DNA from: JBBRTJ01 sp038244535
GTDB lineage: Bacteria > Actinomycetota > Acidimicrobiia > Acidimicrobiales > Ilumatobacteraceae
DNA length: 13,067 nucleotides
Reading direction: 5' to 3'
Assembly (NCBI GenBank): GCA_038244535.1
Contig: JBBRTJ010000101.1
Coordinates: forward strand, 1 to 13,067
Both the position numbers and the translations under genes were made by a program. The notes under the pieces were generated by a model, which did no database searches, was not told the origin of the DNA, and saw only the letters and a program-made list of their open reading frames with translations. Within the stretch, counting starts at the first letter, position 1. The number at the start of each line of letters is the position of its first letter. Shown one piece after another: positions 1-5,965 of the stretch.

Positions 1-828
1 GCTCTGTCCACCGCGCCCCAGAACTGCACCTGGGACGACCTGCTGGCCACCTGGTTGGAGGCCGATCAGATCCCGCTGTTCGATTCCGGCTGGACCTTCG
101 ACCACTTCTACCCGATCTTCTCCGACCCCACGGGCCCATGTCTCGAGGGGTGGATGACGATGGCCGCGCTCGCTCAGGCGACGCATCGCATCCGCGTCGG
201 CTGCCTGGTGACGGGCATGGTGTATCGCCACCCGGCGGTGCTGGCCAACATGGCGGCCACCCTCGACATCACGTCACGGGGGCGGCTCGAGCTGGGCCTC
301 GGCGCGGCATGGAACGACGAGGAGTGCGACGCCTACGGCATCGAGCTGGGCACACTCACGCAGCGCTTCGACCGCTTCGAGGAGGGGGTTCAGATCATCG
401 TGTCGATGCTGTCCAACGAGCGCACCACGTTCGCCGGGCGCTTCTACGAGGTGACCGAGGCGATGTGCGAGCCGAAGCCGATCCAACGGCCTCACCCGCC
501 ACTGTGCATCGGGGGCCAGGGCGAGCGCCGCACCATCCCGGCGGCGGCGCGCTGGGCCCAGCACTGGAACGTGGGCCGCCCCGACCTCGACACGTTCCGC
601 CGCAAGCTCGATGTGTTCCACCAGGCGTGCGCCGACGTGGGGCGCGACCCCGAAGAGGTCACGGTCTCGGTGCTGGTCGTGGCCCGCGGCACCGAGGATG
701 GTGCGGTCGCCGACGAAGCGGCCCGCTACGGCGAGGCGGGCGCCGACCTCGTCATCGTCGGTGCCGGCATGGACCCGGCCCGGCTGGCGCCCCTCGCTAC
801 GACGCTCGCACCCCTGGCCGCGTCGTGA
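1..828 (+). CDS. LLM-class F420-dependent oxidoreductase, 5'-truncated (Rv1855c-like)
   Basis: Partial gene: the reading frame is open from base 1, so the true start lies outside the window; 275 codons and a TGA stop are present. Counting from the first visible codon, it shows the luciferase-like (bacterial luciferase/F420 TIM-barrel) signatures HPAVLANMAATLD (from about residue 77) and GRLELGLGAAW (from about 94), then an EPKPIQRPHPP stretch and a C-terminal barrel half. These enzymes use reduced F420 to transfer hydride to, or oxidise, small substrates in the cytosol; the substrate cannot be told from sequence. From memory the visible N-terminus closely resembles the Rv1855c subfamily, so only a few residues are probably missing. 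The stop overlaps the start of the next, paralogous LLM gene (GTGA), which implies translational coupling. Family call is secure; the substrate is unknown. Confidence 0.9.
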   Translation, partial: ALSTAPQNCTWDDLLATWLEADQIPLFDSGWTFDHFYPIFSDPTGPCLEGWMTMAALAQATHRIRVGCLVTGMVYRHPAVLANMAATLDITSRGRLELGLGAAWNDEECDAYGIELGTLTQRFDRFEEGVQIIVSMLSNERTTFAGRFYEVTEAMCEPKPIQRPHPPLCIGGQGERRTIPAAARWAQHWNVGRPDLDTFRRKLDVFHQACADVGRDPEEVTVSVLVVARGTEDGAVADEAARYGEAGADLVIVGAGMDPARLAPLATTLAPLAAS

Positions 829-1787
829 GCCTGGCCGACGGGGTGCGGGTCCGACCGTTCCGGGTCGGCCTGATGGTCACCCGCCCGCCCCGTGACGCCG
901 CCGGCTGGCGGGCCTTGGCCCGCACCACTGAGGCGCAAGGCTTCGACGTGCTCCAGCTGCCCAACCACATGGCCAACCAGCCCCTGGCTCCACTGGTGGC
1001 CCTGGCCGTTGCCGCCGAGGCCACCAGCACCTTGCGGGTGGGCACCCTCGTGCTCGACAACGAGCTCGTGCACCCTGCGGTCATCGCCAACGAGGCCGCC
1101 ACCGTCGACCTCATGTCCGAGGGTCGACTCGAGCTGGGCATCGGGGCGGGTTGGCTGGCCGCCGATCACGAGCTCATCGGTCAGCCCTGGGCATCGGCGG
1201 GGGAGCGGATCGAGCGCCTGGCCGAGGCCGTCGCGGTGCTGAAGGCGTGCTTCACCCAAGCGTCGGCCAGCTTCGAGGGCAAGCACTACCGCGTCAGCGG
1301 CCTGCCCGCCCTGCCCCGCCCGGTGCAGCAACCGCACCCTCCGATCCTCATCGGGGGCGGTGGCCGCAAGGTGCTCACGCTGGCCGCACAGGTGGCCGAC
1401 ATCGTGAGCCTCGTGCCGAACATGGCCGCTGGCAAGGTGGGGGCCGACTCGGCTCGCACCGCGACGGGTGAGGCGACGCGCCAGAAGCTGGCGTGGGTGC
1501 GCGAGGCCGCCGGCGCGCGCCTCGGCGAGCTCGAGCTCCACGCCAACCTGACCTACGTGCGCATCACCGACGACCGGACCTCGGCGCTGGCCAAGGTGGC
1601 GGGCGTGTACGGGCTCGGCGACGACGTGATTGCCGCCGCCGACGTGCCCCATGCCGCGGTGGGTACGGTCGAGCAGATCGCCCAGACGCTGCTGGCCCGC
1701 CGCGACGAACTCGGCATCTCCTACGTCACGGTGTTCGACACGAGCGTGGCGGCCATGGTGCCAGTGCTCGAGCACCTGAGGGGTTGA
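825..1787 (+). CDS. LLM-class F420-dependent oxidoreductase (MSMEG_2516-like)
   Basis: A 320-residue protein starting at a GTG that overlaps the previous stop by 4 bases; no Shine-Dalgarno is visible, as expected for translational coupling. Luciferase-like monooxygenase fold: HPAVIANEAATVD at about 83-95, GRLELGIGAGW at about 100-110, and a glycine-rich loop IGGGGRK at about 176-182 typical of F420-binding LLM proteins. It is a diverged paralogue of the preceding gene, sharing the same central motif but with a different C-terminal half; from memory it fits the MSMEG_2516 subfamily. It probably acts in the cytosol as an F420-dependent dehydrogenase or reductase on an unknown substrate. Its neighbour downstream is an acyl-CoA synthetase, so a lipid or steroid-type acid substrate is possible, but that is inference. 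Longer upstream starts in this frame are rejected because they would read through the previous gene. Confidence 0.88.
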   Translation: MSLADGVRVRPFRVGLMVTRPPRDAAGWRALARTTEAQGFDVLQLPNHMANQPLAPLVALAVAAEATSTLRVGTLVLDNELVHPAVIANEAATVDLMSEGRLELGIGAGWLAADHELIGQPWASAGERIERLAEAVAVLKACFTQASASFEGKHYRVSGLPALPRPVQQPHPPILIGGGGRKVLTLAAQVADIVSLVPNMAAGKVGADSARTATGEATRQKLAWVREAAGARLGELELHANLTYVRITDDRTSALAKVAGVYGLGDDVIAAADVPHAAVGTVEQIAQTLLARRDELGISYVTVFDTSVAAMVPVLEHLRG

Positions 1788-1811
1788 CCGACCGCGAGGT
1801 CGTGCCAGACT
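1784..1811 (+). promoter_or_regulatory. Putative leaderless promoter of the acyl-CoA synthetase gene
   Basis: TTGACC (1784-1789) and CAGACT (1806-1811) are 16 bases apart and resemble a -35/-10 pair. The -10 ends 8 bases before the ATG at 1820, so transcription would begin at or next to the start codon. The -35 overlaps the stop codon of the preceding gene. This explains why no Shine-Dalgarno precedes the ATG at a useful distance. The -10 departs from TANNNT at its first base, so confidence is moderate. Confidence 0.4.
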
Positions 1812-1819
1812 CCCCGCTC

Positions 1820-3379
1820 ATGGGGGATTTCCTGACTGCTTACGCGCAGAGCCAGCCGGACAAGCTCGCGGTCGTTGACGACCGTCCTGACGGCACGATC
1901 ATCCACTGGAGCTTCGCCGAGCTCGAAGACCGGGCCAACCGCCTCGGCAACGTGCTGCTCGAGCTGGGCGCGAGGCCGGGCCGCAAGGTCGTGTGGTGCG
2001 GCCAGAACTCGCCGGGCATCGTGGCGGTGGTCAACGCCGCCCGCAAGATCGGGGTGACCGCCGTGCCGCTCAACTACCGCCTGTCCCCGGAAGAGGCGGC
2101 TTACGTCACCGATCACTGCGACGCGACGATCGTGTACGTCGATGCCGAGTTCGCTCCGATGTTCGAGCGGATCCGGGCCGAGATCCCCAAGGTCGAGCAC
2201 GTGCTGGTGTTCGACGGTGTCGTCCCCTCCGGCATGCTCGACGCCGACGCGCTCGCTGCGGCCGCCAGCAACGGCGAGCCGGAGGTCCCCGAGAGCAGCG
2301 AGCCCGGCGGCTCGATGATCTACACGTCGGGTACGACGGGCAAACCCAAGGGAGCGTTTCGCCGCGGCGCCGTCGACCCCACGCAGATCCAGGCGATGAT
2401 CGCCGTGTACGGCTACACCAACAGCGACGTCTACCTCACCACCGGACCCCTCTACCACAGTGGTCCCGGAGGCTTCATGGGCATCGGCCAGCTCCTCGGC
2501 CAGACGGTGGTGGTGCAGCGCAAGTTCGAGCCGATGGACTGGCTTCGACTGGTCGACACCTACAAGGTCACGTCAACCTTCTCGGCCCCGACGCCCATCC
2601 GCATGATCACCTCGTTGCCGGGCGCGGTGAAGGCTCGCTACGACGTGTCGACGATGGACAAGATGATCGCCAATGCCGCGCCGTGGAGCTTTGCCCTGAA
2701 GAAGGCGTACTTGGCTGACTTCCCCGCTCGCTCGCTGTTCGAGGTCTACGGCTCGACCGAGCTGGGCGTGAACTGCATCCTCGAACCGGCCGACCAGCTC
2801 CGAAAGCCGGGTTCGTGCGGCAAGCCCGCGCCCGGCGTGCTCGTCAAGCTGTTCGACGATGACGGCAACGAGGTGACTGGCGTCGGGCCAGACTGCCCCG
2901 GTGAGCTGTTCGTCCAGTCGGCCAGCGTCTTTGCCGACTACTACAAGCAGCACGACAAGTACGAGGCCGACATGCGCGGTGCCTTCCACACCGTCGGCGA
3001 CATCGCCTACCGCGACGACGAGGGCTACTTCTACATCTGCGACCGCAAGAAGGACATGATCATCAGCGGGGGCATGAACATCTATCCCGCCGAGATCGAG
3101 TCTGCCCTCGAGCACCACCCGGCCATCTTCGAGGCCGCGGTGTTCGCCATCCCCTCCGACGAGTGGGGCGAGCTGGTGCATGCCGATGTCGTGGTCACGG
3201 CCGGTGGCACCCTCACCGAGGACGACGTGAAGGCCTTCGCCCGCGAGCACCTCGCGTCGTACAAGATCCCCCGTTCGATTCGGTTCCTCGATGAGCTGCC
3301 CAAGACCGGCAGCGGCAAGATCTTGAAGCGCGAGCTGCGTGCTCCGTACTGGGCCGGGCGCGCGAGCCAAGTCGGCTGA
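1820..3379 (+). CDS. AMP-dependent acyl-CoA synthetase / ligase
   Basis: A 519-residue member of the ANL adenylating superfamily. It activates a carboxylic acid to acyl-AMP and then to acyl-CoA. All core motifs are intact: the P-loop SMIYTSGTTGKPKG at 165-178, EVYGSTELG from 308, VGD at 392-394, the hinge region DRKKDMIISGGMNIYP from 408, and the C-terminal GSGKILKREL with the catalytic lysine at 500. The length is normal for the family. ATG 1820 is chosen because a -10-like element lies 8 bases upstream; in-frame TTG 1784 and GTG 1802 are possible alternatives adding 12 or 6 residues. It lies 32 bases after the second LLM gene in the same orientation, suggesting a shared acid or lipid degradation pathway. 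Chain length and substrate cannot be read from the sequence; fadD-type naming would be generic. Confidence 0.9.
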   Translation: MGDFLTAYAQSQPDKLAVVDDRPDGTIIHWSFAELEDRANRLGNVLLELGARPGRKVVWCGQNSPGIVAVVNAARKIGVTAVPLNYRLSPEEAAYVTDHCDATIVYVDAEFAPMFERIRAEIPKVEHVLVFDGVVPSGMLDADALAAAASNGEPEVPESSEPGGSMIYTSGTTGKPKGAFRRGAVDPTQIQAMIAVYGYTNSDVYLTTGPLYHSGPGGFMGIGQLLGQTVVVQRKFEPMDWLRLVDTYKVTSTFSAPTPIRMITSLPGAVKARYDVSTMDKMIANAAPWSFALKKAYLADFPARSLFEVYGSTELGVNCILEPADQLRKPGSCGKPAPGVLVKLFDDDGNEVTGVGPDCPGELFVQSASVFADYYKQHDKYEADMRGAFHTVGDIAYRDDEGYFYICDRKKDMIISGGMNIYPAEIESALEHHPAIFEAAVFAIPSDEWGELVHADVVVTAGGTLTEDDVKAFAREHLASYKIPRSIRFLDELPKTGSGKILKRELRAPYWAGRASQVG

Positions 3380-4303
3380 ACCGCCCCTCCCTCCCCGAGG
3401 ATGGCGATCACGTCGTCCACGGCCCCGGCGAGGTCGTGCTTGATGGCCAGGTCGGTGATGCGGGTGGTGTTGATGCCCACCGTGCGGAGCTGGCGATCGC
3501 GCTCCTTGTCCTGCGCTGCAGTCAAGCGGCCGCCGTGCCAGGCCTCATGGTCCACGTCGATCGCCTCGCCGCTCTCCCGCCCGAGGAAGTCGATGCGGAT
3601 GCGCCGGCCGTTGGGAAGGGTGACTGGAACCTGGCGCTCGGGACGCGGCACCCCACGGCGCAGCAATGCCCGTTCGAAGGTGAGCTCGAGGTCGGATCCG
3701 ACGGGCTTCAGCCACACGGGGCGTCCGTGCACGACCCGCACGAATCGGGCACTGCCACGGCGACCAGGCACGGCGAGCCGGCGGCCGATTGCCAGCAGCG
3801 TCGGCATCGTGCACAGGCGACGGTCGAGCAGGTGCTCGACGGCCGACTCGAGTTGCTCGTCGGTGAGCACGGCCGCGAGGTCGAACGCGGTCCGAGGCGG
3901 GCTCGTCAGGACGATCCCGTCGTCCCGCCTCACCAGGTCGGTGGGATCGAGGTCGACGCACCGATGGAGCACCGCGCCGGGCAAACCGGACTCGTGTGGG
4001 CAGGCACGAGCAGGTGGACCCGACGATCGCGGCCGAGCGAGCGCACGAGTCATGCCGCCCGGCGCTCGTGTGCGACACCGCCGCATGCGTCGCCGCGGCT
4101 CAGGCGATGGCGAGTCGTTGCTCGTCGGTTCTCGAGGCACCGGCCGGGACGACGACGCCCCGTGCGGGCCGAAGCAGCGTGCCGACGTCGACGAGTCGCT
4201 CGAGTTGAGTGCGACTCACGCCGAGCGTGCGCATCGCGTGGACGTTGGCCACGCCGTGGTGGCGGGCGAACCAGGCCGAGGTGGCGGGGTTGAGGGCGGA
4301 CAT
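3082..4303 (-). pseudogene. Broken AbiEi-type HTH / DUF559 protein gene
   Basis: Three minus-strand frames together rebuild one protein of the family with an N-terminal AbiEi-antitoxin-like winged helix and a C-terminal DUF559 (PD-(D/E)XK, Vsr-like nuclease fold) domain. The start is ATG at 4303, with AAGGGG 6 bases upstream; it encodes an N-terminal domain containing HAMRTLGVSRTQLERLV and ending RLAIA before an in-frame TGA at 4102-4100. The same frame resumes with VSHTSAGR (4078-4055). The next conserved piece, SLGRDRRVHLLVPA (about 4040-3999), lies in a second frame, and GAVLHRCVDLDP onward (from about 3981) in a third. The DUF559 part has RIDFLGRE, EAIDVDHEAWH and DKERDRQLR. Recognisable homology ends near 3400; the frame then stays open to a stop at 3082, running antisense through the end of the acyl-CoA synthetase gene. 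Three lesions within about 120 bases make a functional product unlikely, unless they are assembly errors. Confidence 0.75.
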
Positions 4304-4495
4304 GAACATCCCCTTCGAGCGAAGGCCGAGGAGGGGAGATGGCGGGAGGGTAACCGGAGGTTGGGCATCCGGTGAGCTTGTGCGTCGAACGCGGTGCGGG
4401 TGCCCTTGGGCGCACAAGTTGGCGCCGAGCGACGCCGGGCGGGGGCTGGGGGCTGGGGGTGGGGAGGGCTGGGGGGGGCTGGGACCCGGGCGGGG
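4304..4495. other. Intergenic region between fabI and the DUF559 pseudogene
   Basis: This holds 192 bases without a supportable gene. Its fabI-proximal end is a dense G-run tract, listed separately. On the minus strand TACCCT (4352-4347) matches TANNNT about 43 bases before the pseudogene start and could be its old -10, but no good -35 accompanies it. Short open frames here are compositional and resemble nothing I recognise. Confidence 0.5.
4437..4495 (+). repeat. G-run tract with G-quadruplex potential
   Basis: Ten runs of three or more G lie within 59 bases on the plus strand, including one run of eight (4471-4478). The unit GGGGGCT occurs twice in tandem (4441-4454), followed by another G5 run. 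The tract abuts the fabI stop codon (TCA at 4496-4498 on the plus strand). On the fabI transcript it is C-rich and G-poor, which could serve as a Rho-loading region. A short stem GACCC/GGGTC with a 5-base loop overlaps the fabI stop. Quadruplex formation and termination are inferences from composition. Confidence 0.7.
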
Positions 4496-5263
4496 TCAGG
4501 CGCCGATGGCGTGGTAGCCGCCGTCGACGTGGATCATCGAGCCGGTGGTCATCGGGAACCAGTCGCTGAGGAGGGCCACGCAGGAACGCGCCACGGCGGT
4601 CGAGTCGTTGATGTCCCAGCCGAGCGGGGCGCGATCGGCCCACACGTCCTCGAAGCGGGAGAACCCGGGGATGGACTTGGCCGCCATGGTGCGGATGGGT
4701 CCGGCGGCCACCGTGTTGACGCGGATCCCCTTGGGACCGAGCTCACGCGCCAGGTAGCGGCTGGTGGACTCGAGGGCGGCCTTGGCGACGCCCATCCAGT
4801 CGTAGGCCGGCCAGGCCACGGTGGCGTCAAACGTCAGCCCGAGGATCGAACCCCCACCGGTCATCAGGGGGACGAACGCGTCGGCCAGGGTCTTCAACGA
4901 GTAGGCGGACACATGGAGGGCCACTGCCACGTCGTCCCACTGGGCGTCCATGAAGGTGCCTCCCAGGCACACGGCAGGGGCAAAGCCGATGGCGTGCAGG
5001 ACGCCGTCGACCCGGGGCATCACCTCGGCGACGCCAGCCCGGACCGACTCGACGTGCGCCGGCTGGGTGACGTCCAGTTCGAGCACGGTGGCGGGCACTG
5101 GAAGCTTGCGAGCCGTGCGCTCAGTGAGCGACAGGCCCCGACCCGCGCCGGTCAGCACGATGGTCGCCCCTTCCTCCTGCGCCATGCGGGCCACGCCGAA
5201 GGCGAGCGACGCGTCGGTGAGGACGCCGGTGATGACGAGGTGCTTGCCGTCGAGGAGGCCCAT
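4496..5263 (-). CDS. fabI: Enoyl-[acyl-carrier-protein] reductase (NADH), InhA-like
   Basis: A 255-residue short-chain dehydrogenase that reduces the trans-2-enoyl-ACP double bond, the last step of each FAS-II elongation cycle, in the cytosol. The N-terminal ITGVLTDASLAFGVA (11-25) is the FabI/InhA form of the dinucleotide-binding loop. The active site has Y154-x6-K161 in PAYDWMGVAKAALES and F145, matching InhA Y158/K165/F149. It ends with LLSDWFPMTTGSMIHVDGG, typical of the family. Compared with mycobacterial InhA (269 residues, from memory) the segment between GPIRT and RAPLGW is about ten residues shorter. The start ATG 5263 gives MGLLDGKHLVITG; it has no Shine-Dalgarno but TAGCGT lies 7 bases upstream, so the message is probably leaderless. 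It is transcribed divergently from npdG across 43 bases. Confidence 0.93.
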   Translation of the reverse strand: MGLLDGKHLVITGVLTDASLAFGVARMAQEEGATIVLTGAGRGLSLTERTARKLPVPATVLELDVTQPAHVESVRAGVAEVMPRVDGVLHAIGFAPAVCLGGTFMDAQWDDVAVALHVSAYSLKTLADAFVPLMTGGGSILGLTFDATVAWPAYDWMGVAKAALESTSRYLARELGPKGIRVNTVAAGPIRTMAAKSIPGFSRFEDVWADRAPLGWDINDSTAVARSCVALLSDWFPMTTGSMIHVDGGYHAIGA

Positions 5264-5270
5264 GGGCCGC

Positions 5271-5276
5271 ACGCTA
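5271..5276 (-). promoter_or_regulatory. -10 element of leaderless fabI promoter
   Basis: On the minus strand TAGCGT matches TANNNT and ends 7 bases before the fabI ATG, which places the transcript start at the start codon. No convincing -35 is seen. It sits where the -35 of the divergent npdG promoter would fall. Confidence 0.45.
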
Positions 5277-5293
5277 CGCGAACCCTCGTGTGC

Positions 5294-5299
5294 AAGGCT
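5294..5299 (+). promoter_or_regulatory. Putative -10 element of leaderless npdG promoter
   Basis: AAGGCT lies 7 bases before the npdG ATG at 5307 and differs at one base from the TAGGCT seen before thrS and the acyltransferase gene. No Shine-Dalgarno precedes npdG. The match is weaker than for the other promoters, so this is tentative. Confidence 0.3.
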
Positions 5300-5306
5300 G
5301 CTGCTC

Positions 5307-5963
5307 ATGCGCATCGGCATCCTCGGCGGCACTGGACCTGCTGGCACCGCCCTCGGCGCCCGTCTCGCGGATGTCGGCTACGAGGTGATCCTCGGCTCCC
5401 GTTCGAAGTACCGGGCCATGGAGGTGCGTGACGAGCTGCTTGCGCAGTGGCCCGACCACAACCTCCTGATCGATGCTGGCGACAACATCGCGGCGGCCGA
5501 GGCCGACGTCGTGGTGATCGCCACGCCCTGGGACTCCGCCGCTACCACGGCGTTCTCGCTGCAGGGCGAGCTCGAGGGCAAGGTGGTCATCAGCATGGCC
5601 AACGCGCTCGTGCGGGTCGGCGGCGAGTTCCAGCCGCTCGTGCCACCGCGTGGCAGCGTGGCCGCCCATGTGCAAGCCGCCATCCCGCACAGCAGGGTCG
5701 TGGCTGCCTTCCACCACCTGCCGGCCAAAGAGCTCGGGCACCTGGGTGCGCCGATCGACTCCGACGTGCTCATCTGCTCCGACGACCAGGCCGCCACCAA
5801 GGTCGTGTCCGAGATCGTGACGCGCATCCCGGGCTGCCGCCCGCTCGACGCCGGCGAGCTCTCCAACGCCACCGCGATCGAGGCCTTCACGGCCGTGCTG
5901 TTGCAGCTCAACGTCCGCTATCGCACGCGCGTGGCCCCCAAGCTCACGGGGATCCGCGCCTGA
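5307..5963 (+). CDS. npdG: NADPH-dependent F420 reductase (F420H2:NADP oxidoreductase)
   Basis: A 218-residue Rossmann protein that exchanges hydride between NADP(H) and coenzyme F420 in the cytosol. The N-terminus MRIGILGGTGPAG (1-13) is the characteristic NADP-binding loop of this family, S31-R32 follow at the position that binds the 2'-phosphate of NADP in archaeal Fno, and VVVIATPW (68-75) closes the Rossmann core. AAFHHLPA (133-140) begins the C-terminal F420-binding part. The length is close to archaeal homologues of about 212 residues. It supplies or drains reduced F420 for enzymes such as the LLM oxidoreductases at 1-1787. Start ATG 5307 fits the family N-terminus; upstream in-frame codons run into the fabI region. 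The mshC start follows the stop by 2 bases, implying one operon. Confidence 0.88.
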   Translation: MRIGILGGTGPAGTALGARLADVGYEVILGSRSKYRAMEVRDELLAQWPDHNLLIDAGDNIAAAEADVVVIATPWDSAATTAFSLQGELEGKVVISMANALVRVGGEFQPLVPPRGSVAAHVQAAIPHSRVVAAFHHLPAKELGHLGAPIDSDVLICSDDQAATKVVSEIVTRIPGCRPLDAGELSNATAIEAFTAVLLQLNVRYRTRVAPKLTGIRA

Positions 5964-5965
5964 CC

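Noticed and set aside
138..824. Long upstream extension of the second LLM gene's reading frame
   Set aside because: It lies out of frame over the first LLM gene, whose protein is clearly conserved, and encodes only Arg/Gly/Pro-rich shadow sequence; GTG 825 begins the real homology.
726..1775. Long minus-strand open frame opposite the LLM genes
   Set aside because: It is a GC-rich shadow: His/Gly/Val/Arg-biased, with no motif and opposite two conserved genes. The same applies to those at 5918-6943 and 8006-9178.
1493..1819. N-terminal extension of the acyl-CoA synthetase
   Set aside because: It overlaps the second LLM gene in another frame and has no family similarity; ANL proteins of this type start close to the MGDFLTAYAQSQPDK segment.
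4100..4102. TGA in the DUF559 gene as recoded selenocysteine
   Set aside because: An ancestral Cys is plausible here, but the frame is also broken twice downstream and no selenocysteine-type hairpin is apparent.
3437..4293. Plus-strand open frames across the DUF559 region
   Set aside because: They are complements of the pseudogene, with no recognisable domain, and low-complexity Arg/Ser or His/Gly composition.
3082..4303. An intact AbiE-type toxin-antitoxin pair or new defence island
   Set aside because: Only an HTH-DUF559 fusion remnant is present, with no AbiEii toxin partner or other defence gene nearby, and the gene is broken.
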